A program made the position numbers and the translations under genes. Positions 16,648-25,185 of a DNA stretch of 64,000 nucleotides are shown one piece after another. Position 1 is the first letter of the stretch. Each line of letters opens with the position of its first letter. The notes beneath the pieces are model-generated. The model saw only the letters and a list, made by a program, of their open reading frames with translations. It was not told the DNA's origin and ran no database searches. Location of the stretch: the NCBI RefSeq assembly GCF_002257695.2, contig NZ_CP155571.1; one strand, 5' to 3'. This stretch comes from Sporomusa acidovorans. Its GTDB lineage: Bacteria > Bacillota > Negativicutes > Sporomusales > Sporomusaceae.

Positions 16648-18192
16648 ATGATGAAAATTAAACGGGCGCTGTTAAGCGTGTCAGACAAAGCAGGTATTGT
16701 TGAGTTTGCTAAAGCCCTGCACAGCCTGGGTGTTGAGCTGGTTTCAACCGGCGGCACCATGAAAGTAATCAAAGAGGCCGGAATACCGGTCACGTATGTG
16801 AGTGAGGTTACCGGTTTTCCAGAAATCATGGACGGCAGGGTTAAAACCTTAAATCCCTACATTCATGGCGGTATACTAGCCATTCGCGATAATCCCGCCC
16901 ATCAGGCGGCTATGGCCGAGCATCATATTACCGGCATTGATCTGGTGGCCGTTAATCTGTACCCATTCCGGCAGACTGTGGCTAAGCCGGATGTTACGTT
17001 ACAGGACGCAGTGGAAAATATTGATATTGGCGGCCCGGCGATGATCCGGGCAGCGGCTAAGAATTTTCACTATGTTACGGTTGTTGTTAACCCGGAACGG
17101 TACGAAGCTGTCATTGCCCAACTGAAAGCGGGCGGCGAAGTTGCGTTTGACAACCGCATGGCACTGGCACAGGAAGCGTTCAGCCACACTGCCGCTTATG
17201 ACGCCTATATTTCACGGTACTTAAGCGGACAGCTTGGTCAGGGGCTTTTCCCGCAGACTTTGCATATGGTTTACGAAAAAGCACAGGATTTGCGTTATGG
17301 AGAAAATCCTCACCAGGCCGCAGCCTTTTACCGTGAACAATATTATACTGGTCCCGGCGTGGCCAACGCCAAGCAGCTTAATGGCAAGGAGCTGTCCTTT
17401 AATAATATTGTAGATGTCGAGGCTGCTTATGCGCTGGCTGCCGAGTTTGCGGAACCGGCCGCCGCTATTATTAAGCACACGAATCCCTGCGGCACCGGGA
17501 TAGGCGCGACTTTGGCCGAAGCTTACAGCAAAGCCTATCAGGCCGATCCACTGTCTGCTTATGGCGGCATTATCGCCTTAAACCGGGAAGTGGATCAAGA
17601 AACGGCTCGGCAAATCAGTGAATTATTTGCCGAAGCCGTTATTGCGCCGGCATTTAGCCAGGAAGCGCTTGACATATTAACCAAAAAGAAAAATGTCCGG
17701 CTACTGGCGGCCGCTTTGCCGCAGCCGGACAGCAGTCGCCTGGATGTAAAATCGGTTGCGGGCGGCATACTGTCGCAGCAAACCGATATGACGACCGCGC
17801 CGCAAGCGGATATGAAAGTCATCACCAAACGGCAGCCAACTGCGGCGGAGTGGGAACAGCTGTTGTTTGCCTGGAAGGTGGTTAAGCACGTCAAATCTAA
17901 CGCCATTGTCGTTGCTAATGACAATAAGACGCTGGGTGTAGGCGCCGGGCAAATGAACCGCGTAGGCGCAGCCGGGATTGCACTGGCGCAGGCCGGCGAC
18001 CAGGCTAAAGGGGCAGTGCTGGCCTCTGATGCTTTCTTCCCATTTGGCGATACGGTAAAAGCGGCGGGTGAGGCCGGTATTACCGCTATCATTCAGCCGG
18101 GCGGCTCCGTTCATGATGAAGATTCCATCAAGGTGGCGGATGAACTGGGGATTGCCATGGTTTTTACCGGTATGCGGCATTTTAAACACTAA
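16648..18192 (+). CDS. purH: Bifunctional AICAR transformylase/IMP cyclohydrolase
   Basis: 514 residues. The N-terminal MGS-like IMP cyclohydrolase domain (about 1-195; RALLSVSDKAGI, STGGT, MDGRVKTLNP) is followed by the AICAR transformylase domain with RYGENPHQAAAFY, IIKHTNPCGTG (catalytic Lys-His) and SDAFFPFGD near the C terminus. These are the last two steps to IMP. The pur operon ends here; purD, purL/Q/S and purB are not in the window. Confidence 0.97.
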   Translation: MMKIKRALLSVSDKAGIVEFAKALHSLGVELVSTGGTMKVIKEAGIPVTYVSEVTGFPEIMDGRVKTLNPYIHGGILAIRDNPAHQAAMAEHHITGIDLVAVNLYPFRQTVAKPDVTLQDAVENIDIGGPAMIRAAAKNFHYVTVVVNPERYEAVIAQLKAGGEVAFDNRMALAQEAFSHTAAYDAYISRYLSGQLGQGLFPQTLHMVYEKAQDLRYGENPHQAAAFYREQYYTGPGVANAKQLNGKELSFNNIVDVEAAYALAAEFAEPAAAIIKHTNPCGTGIGATLAEAYSKAYQADPLSAYGGIIALNREVDQETARQISELFAEAVIAPAFSQEALDILTKKKNVRLLAAALPQPDSSRLDVKSVAGGILSQQTDMTTAPQADMKVITKRQPTAAEWEQLLFAWKVVKHVKSNAIVVANDNKTLGVGAGQMNRVGAAGIALAQAGDQAKGAVLASDAFFPFGDTVKAAGEAGITAIIQPGGSVHDEDSIKVADELGIAMVFTGMRHFKH

Positions 18193-18234
18193 TAGATTGC
18201 CGAAAAACAGCATAGAACCTATCCTATGGAAGCA

Positions 18235-18266
18235 AAAATACCGGCAGCGTGTCTGCCGGTATTTTT
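18235..18266. terminator. Bidirectional terminator between purH and the SIMPL gene
   Basis: AAAAATACCGGCAG / CTGCCGGTATTTTT with a CGTGT loop. A-rich and T-rich flanks on both sides let it serve the convergent genes. Confidence 0.85.
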
Positions 18267-18282
18267 ACATGCCAGTTTTTAC

Positions 18283-19005
18283 TTATTCCAGCTCAACCAC
18301 GACTTGGACATTGGCTGATAATTGGACGAGTCCGGCAGAGATTGGCGTCATGGGTGCGCCGTCACCTAAACTTTTATTGTAAAGCCGGGCCGAAACTTCC
18401 GGCGAATGCAGGTTAATTCCATTTTCATTTACGGTTTTTACCCGGACTACCTGTTTGTTTAAGGAAGTGGCGATAGCTTCGGCTTTGCTTAAGGCATCAC
18501 GGACCGCTTGGGCCAGGGCCGCATTTCGGACACCGTCTTCATCCTTCTTGCCAAAGCGGATAGAATTAACCTGGTTGGCGCCGGCGGTTAAGGCCGTGTC
18601 GATTACTTCGCCGGCTTTATCCGGTGAAGTAGTTACGGTGATACTGTTGGTGATTTGATAACCTTTAATCGTCTGTGTGCGCCAGCCGTTGTCCTCATTT
18701 TTGTACATGGGCGTTACCGTATAGTTTGCTGTTTTTATGTATTCAGCTTTTATCCCCATACCTTCCAATTGCTGCTGCACCCTGGTGGCGGCTTCGGCAT
18801 TTTTGGCTTGAGCGGCAGCAACGGTTTCCGCTTCGCTTACTGTGCCCAGATTAACATAAGCAATGTCGGGGGCCATTTCTTCCTGATGACTGCCGCTGAC
18901 TTGTACTTCCGTGGCATTGGGATTTTTTTCGGAAGCCAGGGCGGCAGGGAATACGACTGCTGCCAGCAGCAGTGCCATACATAAGATTTTTATTGATTTT
19001 GACAT
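18283..19005 (-). CDS. SIMPL domain (DUF541) protein, exported
   Basis: 240 residues with a signal peptide (KILCMALLLAAVVFPAALAS) followed by a SIMPL/DUF541 domain: VQVSGSHQEEMAPDIAYVNLG, the tandem YTVTPMYKN/IKGYQITNSITV strands and an SKAEAIA helix. ATG 19005 has AAAGGAG upstream. DUF541 proteins are periplasmic or cell-surface oligomers (BP26-like) of unclear function. It is convergent with purH and shares its terminator. Confidence 0.88.
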   Translation of the reverse strand: MSKSIKILCMALLLAAVVFPAALASEKNPNATEVQVSGSHQEEMAPDIAYVNLGTVSEAETVAAAQAKNAEAATRVQQQLEGMGIKAEYIKTANYTVTPMYKNEDNGWRTQTIKGYQITNSITVTTSPDKAGEVIDTALTAGANQVNSIRFGKKDEDGVRNAALAQAVRDALSKAEAIATSLNKQVVRVKTVNENGINLHSPEVSARLYNKSLGDGAPMTPISAGLVQLSANVQVVVELE

Positions 19006-19093
19006 GTGATCAACTCCTTTGCTTATATAAACGTCTAGGATGACAAAAGGTAACGCCCCCATAAAAAAATACGCAAAAATTATTTTCGTGAGA

Positions 19094-20611
19094 TTAAATA
19101 ATAGGGGTAAATACCGGATGTTTTGGCGGAAAAGGACGGTTCGCCGCTACGGTTTGCAGTGCTTTTCCCAGACGTTTAACAGCTTCCAGCAATCTTGCCG
19201 GCGGCTGGGTAACAAAACACAGTCTTAGTTCCCGGGAACCGGCAGCATCGGCATAAAAAGCTTCGCCGGGAACAAAGGACACACCCGTATGGGTTGCCTC
19301 GTGCAGCAATTGCCTTGTTAACATACCTTTGTTTAACGCACACCAAAAATAGAAGCCGCCGGACGGCGTGTAGAAATTTAACAGTGGGCTGCAGTAGCGT
19401 TCCAGGGCGCCGGCGAAAAAGTCGCGGCGCTTTTTGTATTCGGCGCGGACGACAGCAAGGTGTTCCTGTAACAAACCTGCGCTTAGATAGTCATAAAGCA
19501 GGCATTGCGAAAGATTGCTGCTATGCAGGTCGATGTACTGCTTTTTCAGCGCAAACCGGTTAATGACCGTTTCCGGGGCGACGACCCAGCCGGTGCGCAA
19601 ACCGGGAAAGAGCATTTTGGAAAATGTCCCGAGCGCGATGACGCCTCCGTAAGGATCAAGGGCTTTGAGCGAGAGGGGTGGTTTTTTGTCATAGTATAGC
19701 TCCCCGTAAGGATCGTCCTCAACAATGACTAAGCGATGCTTGGCCGCCAGTTTTAATAATTCGCGGCGTTCCTCCAAGGGCATTACCCGGCCGTTGGGGT
19801 TCTGAAAGGTAGGCATCACATAAAACAGTTTTGGCCGGTAACGGATCAGATAATCTTCTAACAGGTCAAGCGGCAGGCCGGCGGCAGAGGGCAGGCTGAG
19901 CAACCGGGCGTTGGCGGCGCTAAACATTTGGACAGCCCCGAGATAAGTGGGAGATTCGACAATTACGTAGTCACCGGGCTCCAAAAATATTTTGGTTACC
20001 AGATATAATCCCTGTTGCGAACCGCTGACAATCATGGTATTTTCCGGTTTGCCAGCATAGCCTTTGGCTGCCAGCATAGTAGTTACAGCCTGCCTGAGCG
20101 GGGTGTAGCCCTCGGTGGGAATGTGCCCCAGGTCGGCGCCGTTGAGACGGGAAGCCTGCAAACCAAACAGCCGGTTGAAATCATGCAGCGGATATAATTC
20201 CGGATCAGGCATACCGGCGGCCAAGGAAAGGGTATCATCAGCCGCTGCGGAGGCAACCAGCTCGCGGATAATAGAGGACGATTGCGTATTCAGGCAGGGG
20301 GTGAAAAGCTGGGACCAGGGAACAGTCTGCGCAGTCGGGGCGGTGGAAGATGACAATGTCGCCACATAGGTGCCGCTGCCTACCTTGGTATGGATAAGGC
20401 CTTGTTCTTCCAGCCGGCGATAGGCGTTAATCGCGGTTGTCCGGCTTACCTGCAACAGACTGGCCAGTTCACGTTCCGGCGGCAGCTTGGTGCCGGCAGG
20501 CAAGGTACCGTTTTGAATATTATCGGTCAGCACTTGAGCGATTTGATTATATAGCGGGACTGGCGATTTAGGTGTAAGAACAACTTGCTTAAAAATATTG
20601 GATATATCCAT
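19094..20611 (-). CDS. MocR family PLP-dependent transcriptional regulator
   Basis: 505 residues: an N-terminal GntR winged helix (about 10-80; LPPERELASLLQVSRTTAINAY) and a class I aminotransferase-like domain (about 110-490) with VSGSQQGLYL, VIVEDDPYGELYYD and GTFSKMLFPGLRTGW, where the Lys would bind PLP. MocR proteins sense amino acids or vitamers through PLP. It is divergent from azlCD with 114 bp between, so azlCD is the most likely target. Confidence 0.93.
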   Translation of the reverse strand: MDISNIFKQVVLTPKSPVPLYNQIAQVLTDNIQNGTLPAGTKLPPERELASLLQVSRTTAINAYRRLEEQGLIHTKVGSGTYVATLSSSTAPTAQTVPWSQLFTPCLNTQSSSIIRELVASAAADDTLSLAAGMPDPELYPLHDFNRLFGLQASRLNGADLGHIPTEGYTPLRQAVTTMLAAKGYAGKPENTMIVSGSQQGLYLVTKIFLEPGDYVIVESPTYLGAVQMFSAANARLLSLPSAAGLPLDLLEDYLIRYRPKLFYVMPTFQNPNGRVMPLEERRELLKLAAKHRLVIVEDDPYGELYYDKKPPLSLKALDPYGGVIALGTFSKMLFPGLRTGWVVAPETVINRFALKKQYIDLHSSNLSQCLLYDYLSAGLLQEHLAVVRAEYKKRRDFFAGALERYCSPLLNFYTPSGGFYFWCALNKGMLTRQLLHEATHTGVSFVPGEAFYADAAGSRELRLCFVTQPPARLLEAVKRLGKALQTVAANRPFPPKHPVFTPII

Positions 20612-20633
20612 TTTGCCAAATACCCCTTTAAAG

Positions 20634-20666
20634 ATCCAATTATTTACGTAAATATTTAAATTGGAT
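20634..20666. promoter_or_regulatory. Candidate operator in the mocR-azlC divergent region
   Basis: Inverted repeat ATCCAATT / AATTGGAT, 17 bp apart and centred between the divergent genes; a related TTGGATATATCCA lies within the start of the regulator gene. Binding by the MocR protein is inferred from position only. Confidence 0.45.
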
Positions 20667-20725
20667 ATTTACAATGTTTTTCCTGCCCGGTAATATAAAA
20701 TAAATGCAAAAGGTGGTGGATCATT

Positions 20726-21412
20726 ATGAAAGATTATATGCAGGGGGTTCGTGACAGCGCTCCGGTTATGCTGGGGGTTATACCATTTGGTATTACCTGT
20801 GGCGTAATGGGGGTAGCAGCCGGGCTAACGCCTGTCGAGACCGTCTTTATGTCGCTGTTGGTATTTGCCGGAGCCGCGCAGTTTATTTGCATTACGATGC
20901 TGGGCGCAGGGGTTACAGGCTGGGGTCTTATTGTTTTTACAACTTTGTTGATTAATCTTCGCCATTTATTAATGGGAGCGTCACTGGCGCCTTTCCTGTT
21001 GGAACAGCCGCTTGTCCGTCAGGTACTGCTGGCTTTTACGCTCACTGACGAGTCTTATGCGGTTATGATGAACCGGATAGCCAATGGGGGCTATTCTGCC
21101 AATTATCAGTTGGGGAGCAGTTGGGCTTTTTATTGTATTTGGGCTGCTGCAACCACCCTGGGTGTGTTGTTAGGCAGCCGCATTCCCAATCCGCTTGCCT
21201 GGGGGCTGGATTTTGCCATGCCGGCCACTTTTTTAGCGATGCTAATGCCGCGCCTGACCAATCACGTCAGCATTGCCGTCTGCCTGGTAGCTGCCGTAAC
21301 TGCCGTATTGGGGGCTGCTTATTTACCCGGCAAATGGTATATAATTGCCACCTGCATTACAGCCAGTATCACAGGCGGCTTGTTGGAAAAGGAGGGTAAC
21401 CATGCGGCTTGA
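20726..21412 (+). CDS. azlC: AzlC family branched-chain amino acid exporter, large subunit
   Basis: 228 residues, hydrophobic with about 5-6 membrane helices. VMLGVIPFGITCGVMGVAAG and FAGAAQFICITMLGAG are AzlC signatures, as is NLRHLLMGASLAPFL. It forms a two-component exporter with AzlD. The 3' end overlaps azlD by 11 nt. AAGGTGGTGG precedes the ATG. Probably controlled by the divergent MocR regulator. Confidence 0.92.
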   Translation: MKDYMQGVRDSAPVMLGVIPFGITCGVMGVAAGLTPVETVFMSLLVFAGAAQFICITMLGAGVTGWGLIVFTTLLINLRHLLMGASLAPFLLEQPLVRQVLLAFTLTDESYAVMMNRIANGGYSANYQLGSSWAFYCIWAAATTLGVLLGSRIPNPLAWGLDFAMPATFLAMLMPRLTNHVSIAVCLVAAVTAVLGAAYLPGKWYIIATCITASITGGLLEKEGNHAA

Positions 21413-21725
21413 AGTCCTACTCATGATTGCCGGAATGGCGGCAGTGACTTTTTTTACACGGTTCGGCGCCTTGGCACTGCTGAAAAGAACAGGTTTACCA
21501 AACTGGTTTGAACGGTGGCTTAAACATGTGCCTACGGCTATTTTGACTGCTCTGATTGTACCGTCGTTATTTTTGCCGCAGGGCCATATTGATTTTTCAC
21601 TTGGCAACCATTACCTTTTAGCCGGCGCCGTTGCGGCTATTGTCGCCTACATATGGAAGAATGCTCTCCTGACGATGGGGCTGGGATTAACGGCAATCCT
21701 ATCGCTCAGGTGGCTTGGAATATAG
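21402..21725 (+). CDS. azlD: AzlD family branched-chain amino acid exporter, small subunit
   Basis: 107 residues with about 3-4 membrane helices; FFTRFGALALLKR and VPTAILTALIVPSLFLP match AzlD. ATG 21402 follows GGAGGG within the end of azlC, so translation is coupled. Partner of AzlC in exporting branched-chain amino acids or analogues. Confidence 0.92.
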   Translation: MRLEVLLMIAGMAAVTFFTRFGALALLKRTGLPNWFERWLKHVPTAILTALIVPSLFLPQGHIDFSLGNHYLLAGAVAAIVAYIWKNALLTMGLGLTAILSLRWLGI

Positions 21726-21863
21726 CTTGCGGGTATGCGAAAGGTATACCTGGTTAGGTTACTAAAATTAACTTAATAAGGTTTGGTGACAGGGGAACGT
21801 AGCAAACAACAGGCATACGGCATAGGATATGGTGTGAAAACATTTTGGAGGTGTGAGGGTTCT

Positions 21864-22370
21864 ATGCCTACGATTGAAGAACGTAAACATCATCATCACC
21901 ATCATCATGATGAGATGATGCCGCATGTCCATACCTATATAACGGAGGCGGATGTAGCGGATGATCATCAGCATGTTATTATGGGAGTAAGCGGTCCGGC
22001 AAGAGAAACGGACAGAAGTCATGTACACCGGATTCATGGCCGTACATCCTTTATCAGCGAGGAAGGGGACGGTGGTCATTGGCATACTTATGATGTTATG
22101 ACCGGACCGGCTATTGAAATGCCTGACGGTAATCATGTTCATTACTTTGAAGGAATGACAAGCAAAGACGACGGACACTGCCATAGCTTTGCCGGTGCGA
22201 CCGGCCTGGGGCCCAATTATGACGATTGCGACGATGATGATGAATGTGATGATCCCTGTGACGATCCTTGCGATGATCCCTGTGACGATCCCTGTGATGA
22301 TCCTTGTGACCCGCCTGTAAAAACAATGCCGAAATATAAATATAAATACGGTAAGCGGCCGGAAGAATAG
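21864..22370 (+). CDS. YmaF family His-rich protein with Asp-Asp-Pro-Cys repeats
   Basis: 168 residues. A run of seven His at the N terminus is followed by repeated units of the YmaF pattern (HVHRIHGRTSF, GGHWHTYDVMTGPAI, HVHYFEGMTS, GHCHSFAGATG). An acidic tail then carries five tandem DDPC tetrapeptides before a basic C terminus. YmaF-like proteins have no firm function; the His, Asp and Cys content suggests metal binding or a spore/surface role. ATG 21864 was chosen for the GGAGGTGTGAGG upstream. It stands alone after azlCD. Confidence 0.8.
   Translation: MPTIEERKHHHHHHHDEMMPHVHTYITEADVADDHQHVIMGVSGPARETDRSHVHRIHGRTSFISEEGDGGHWHTYDVMTGPAIEMPDGNHVHYFEGMTSKDDGHCHSFAGATGLGPNYDDCDDDDECDDPCDDPCDDPCDDPCDDPCDPPVKTMPKYKYKYGKRPEE
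22248..22307 (+). repeat. Five 12-nt in-frame tandem repeats (DDPC)
   Basis: Five copies of the GAY-GAT-CCY-TGY unit, differing only at third codon positions, inside the YmaF-like gene. The silent differences argue for retained coding repeats rather than fresh slippage. Confidence 0.85.
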
Positions 22371-22379
22371 TGCATTCTT

Positions 22380-22421
22380 ATAGTAAAGTGCCGTCAGCAT
22401 TTGGCTGGCGGCACTTTACTA
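22380..22421. terminator. Long perfect hairpin downstream of the YmaF-like gene
   Basis: A 19-bp stem starts TAGTAAAGTGCCG and pairs with CGGCACTTTACTA around ATTT (one G-T pair). It has no clear T tract, so it may be a weak terminator or an mRNA 3' stabiliser. Confidence 0.5.
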
Positions 22422-22543
22422 TGAAGCAACTGGTTGAGGGTAAGACTTTCCTCCTGGTAAATTTTGTGATATAATTATTATTCATATAAATTATATAAGT
22501 TGGATAAGTTGTAGAAGCTAAATAAGTAGGGGGGATTATATAT

Positions 22544-23380
22544 ATGGAATTATGGTATACAGAATATCAAACTAAAAACCTGGGACTTGCCGTTCGCATA
22601 AAAAAAACGTTATATTCAGGTCACTCGGAATTTCAGGAAATAGCAGTCGTTGATTCCTATGAATTTGGCCGGATGTTAATCCTTGATGGTGTTTTTCAGA
22701 CATCAATATTTGACGAGTTTATCTATCATGAAATGATCGCTCATGTCCCGTTATTTGTACATCCCAACCCGCGGAATGTTTTGGTTATTGGTGGCGGCGA
22801 CGGGGGAACAATCCGCGAAGTAGTCAAACATCACACAGTCGAGGTGGCTGAGATGGTGGAAATTGACGGACAGGTTGTGGAAGCCAGTAAAAAATATTTG
22901 CCGGAAATCAGTTCGGCCTTAAACGAACATCATCCGAAGTTGCGGCTTAAGATTGGTGACGGGATAAAACATATGCAGGAAGTTGAAAATAAATATGATG
23001 TCATTATTGTAGACTGTTCTGACCCCATCGGCCCGGGTGAAGGACTGTTTACCCGCTCGTTTTACGAGAATGTACATAAGGCATTAAAGCCGGACGGGCT
23101 GTTCGTACAACAGACCGAGTCGCCGTTTTATCATCAGGAACTTATTCGGCGGCTTACGCGCGATATTTCTTCTTTGTTTCCCATTACCCGCTTGTATTTG
23201 GCGAGTATTCCGCTATATCCGGGAGGATTGCATTGTTTTACCATCGGTTCTAAGCAGTATGATCCTGCTAAAGCTGATATTGCCAGGATTCCTGAAAATA
23301 TTAACACCCGCTATTACAACCGGGAGATTCAGAAGAACTGTTTTGCTTTGCCAAGTTTTATTCAGAAATTAGTGAAGTAA
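22544..23380 (+). CDS. speE: Spermidine synthase
   Basis: 278 residues. Aminopropyltransferase with an N-terminal beta domain (YTEYQTKNLGLAVRIKK) and a Rossmann methyltransferase-like core: VLVIGGGDGGTIREV (dcAdoMet site), MVEIDGQVVEASK, IVDCSDPIGPGEGLF (catalytic Asp) and QTESPFYH. It transfers aminopropyl from decarboxylated SAM to putrescine. No speD, speA or agmatinase gene is adjacent. GGGGGAT precedes the ATG. Confidence 0.95.
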   Translation: MELWYTEYQTKNLGLAVRIKKTLYSGHSEFQEIAVVDSYEFGRMLILDGVFQTSIFDEFIYHEMIAHVPLFVHPNPRNVLVIGGGDGGTIREVVKHHTVEVAEMVEIDGQVVEASKKYLPEISSALNEHHPKLRLKIGDGIKHMQEVENKYDVIIVDCSDPIGPGEGLFTRSFYENVHKALKPDGLFVQQTESPFYHQELIRRLTRDISSLFPITRLYLASIPLYPGGLHCFTIGSKQYDPAKADIARIPENINTRYYNREIQKNCFALPSFIQKLVK

Positions 23381-23405
23381 GGCCCTGATAAGGGGGAAGA
23401 AAAAA

Positions 23406-23437
23406 GCGAGAGTGCTTACCGAAAGCGCTCTCGTTTG
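23406..23437. terminator. Terminator between speE and the M29 aminopeptidase gene
   Basis: 11-bp stem CGAGAGTGCTT / AAGCGCTCTCG (one G-T pair) followed by TTTG, with an A-rich opposite flank; it can serve both convergent genes. Confidence 0.75.
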
Positions 23438-23443
23438 TGAGTT

Positions 23444-24556
23444 TTACATCAGGTTTTCGGGGTTTAAGCCGGCCAATTCGGCGAGTACAAACCGTCCGTC
23501 TTTGCGGATCAGTTTATCGTCAAACCAGATTTCACCGCCGCCGTAGGCGGCTGTTTGAATACAGACGAGATCCCAGTGAATGGCGGATTTATTGCCGTTA
23601 AAAGCAACATCATATGCGTTGCCGGGAGTAAAGTGAAAACTGCCCTTGATTTTTTCATCAAATAGGGTATCTTTCATGGGGGTTTCGATATACGGGTTTA
23701 CACCCAGCGCAAATTCGCCGATATAACGGGCGCCGTCGTCTGTATCCAGTATTTTATTGATGCGTTCGGTATCATTGGCTGTAGCGTTAATGATTTTACC
23801 GTTTTTGAATTCCAAACGAATATTTTCATACGTAATTCCCTGATAAACCGCCGGGGTATTGTAACTGAGAACACCATTAACCGATTCCCTGACAGGGGCT
23901 GTATAGACTTCGCCGTCAGGGATATTTCTTAAGCCTGAACATTTTACTGCCGCTATGCCTTTAATCGAAAAGGTAAGATCGGTTTGTGGCCCAGTGATTT
24001 TTACTTTATCAGTTTTCTCCATAAGTTCAATTAACGGATCCATCGCTTTGGCCATTTTGGCATAGTCAAGATTGCAGACATTAAAAAAGAAGTCTTCAAA
24101 TGCCTCGGTGCTGGAATTGGCCAATTGCGCCATAGAGGCATTCGGCCAGCGCAAAATACACCATTTAGTTTTAGGAACCCGTATGTCAAGATGCACCGGC
24201 TTGACCCAGTTATGTTGGTAGCTTTTTAACTGGGAGGGGGGGACATCGGCCATTTCCGTGATATTAAAACTGGCCCTTATGGCAATATAGGCATCCATTT
24301 CTTTCATTCTGGCCTCTTCCCAGGAGGCAGCAAGTTTGAATTGTTCATCAGAAGCTTTCATCAGCAGTGCGCGTTGCAACTGGCTGTTTTTCATCTCAAG
24401 AAAAGGAATTCCGCCAACGGCATATGCCTCATCAACCAACGCTTTGGCCAGTGGCAGGGCGTCGTCAAACATCTCAATCAATAATTTTTCGCCTTGAGCA
24501 AGACTGGTAGAATAACCAATCAGGTTTTGGGCGAGGGTTTTTATTCTGGGATCCAA
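23444..24556 (-). CDS. Aminopeptidase, M29 family
   Basis: 370 residues, the usual size of AmpS/PepS/aminopeptidase T. Two-metal M29 site elements are visible: NIPDGEVYTAPVRES (Glu), a second Glu in YIGEFALGVNP and the KSAIHWDLVCIQ His/Asp. Releases N-terminal residues from peptides in the cytosol. On the minus strand the ATG follows AGGAGGTACC. Monocistronic between speE and the tRNA cluster. Confidence 0.92.
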   Translation of the reverse strand: MDPRIKTLAQNLIGYSTSLAQGEKLLIEMFDDALPLAKALVDEAYAVGGIPFLEMKNSQLQRALLMKASDEQFKLAASWEEARMKEMDAYIAIRASFNITEMADVPPSQLKSYQHNWVKPVHLDIRVPKTKWCILRWPNASMAQLANSSTEAFEDFFFNVCNLDYAKMAKAMDPLIELMEKTDKVKITGPQTDLTFSIKGIAAVKCSGLRNIPDGEVYTAPVRESVNGVLSYNTPAVYQGITYENIRLEFKNGKIINATANDTERINKILDTDDGARYIGEFALGVNPYIETPMKDTLFDEKIKGSFHFTPGNAYDVAFNGNKSAIHWDLVCIQTAAYGGGEIWFDDKLIRKDGRFVLAELAGLNPENLM

Positions 24557-24678
24557 AGTAGGTACCTCCTTAAACAGTTAGTTGAATAATTAAACGCTTA
24601 TTATCAGTATTTGATGTTTTAACAAAAATATCCTTTATCCTAGGAGGTTTCCATAATAAAAATAGTGTACCTAAGTGC

Positions 24679-24707
24679 TTGCATTTTTGCTTGTCCTATT
24701 ATATAAT
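24679..24707 (+). promoter_or_regulatory. Promoter of the tRNA-Asn/Glu/Val cluster
   Basis: TTGCAT, 17-bp spacer, TATAAT, 22 bp before the first tRNA. Confidence 0.7.
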
Positions 24708-24728
24708 TCAATATGTTAATGGGGAAAT

Positions 24729-24804
24729 TCCTCGATAGCTCAGTCGGTAGAGCAATCGGCTGTTAACCGATTTGTCGTAGGTTCGAGTCCTACTCGGGGA
24801 GCCA
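24729..24804 (+). tRNA. tRNA-Asn (GTT)
   Basis: 76-nt cloverleaf with encoded CCA. Acceptor TCCTCGA pairs with TCGGGGA; the D arm is GCTCAGTCGGTAGAGC, the anticodon GTT is at 24762-24764 and the T arm is GTAGGTTCGAGTCCTAC. Confidence 0.96.
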
Positions 24805-24807
24805 AAT

Positions 24808-24882
24808 GGCCCGTTGGTCAAGTGGTTAAGACACCGCCCTTTCACGGCGGTATCAGGGGTTCGAATCCCCTACGGGTCACCA
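24808..24882 (+). tRNA. tRNA-Glu (TTC)
   Basis: 75-nt cloverleaf with encoded CCA. Acceptor GGCCCGT pairs with ACGGGTC (one G-T); the anticodon stem is CCGCC/GGCGG with TTC at 24841-24843; the T arm is AGGGGTTCGAATCCCCT. It begins 4 nt after tRNA-Asn. Confidence 0.96.
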
Positions 24883-24984
24883 TATAAGCAGAGAGCCAAG
24901 TTTTTAGGAACGATAGTGACGCGAAAACTTGTGCGAATCGCTTAGTTCTGAGCGATAGCGAAGAACATCCAATATAGTAGTATC

Positions 24985-25060
<76 letters not shown>

Positions 25061-25061
25061 C

Positions 25062-25100
25062 AAGAAAGCATCCAGCTAAGTCTGTGAGCTTTCTTTTTTA
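25062..25100 (+). terminator. Terminator of the tRNA cluster
   Basis: AAGAAAGC / GCTTTCTT stem with an 18-nt loop followed by TTTTTA. Confidence 0.65.
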
Positions 25101-25185
25101 GTTTCTGACTAATACCACAGCATGACATACCTGCGACAGGAATAACCTGAATTTTAGCGAAATATGTCAAAATGGGTGGTGAGAC

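Noticed and set aside
22248..22307. CRISPR-like short repeats
   Set aside because: The 12-nt repeats are contiguous, in frame and without spacers; they encode DDPC tetrapeptides. No CRISPR array or cas gene was seen in the window.
21768..22400. 210-codon frame on the minus strand with repetitive isoleucine/threonine-rich content
   Set aside because: It is the antisense of the His/Asp repeat-rich YmaF-like gene; the apparent repeats come from that gene.
24883..24984. Spacer between tRNA-Glu and tRNA-Val with GCGAATCGCT/AGCGAT hairpin
   Set aside because: Considered a small RNA or repeat, but there is no second copy in the window and no promoter or terminator of its own.
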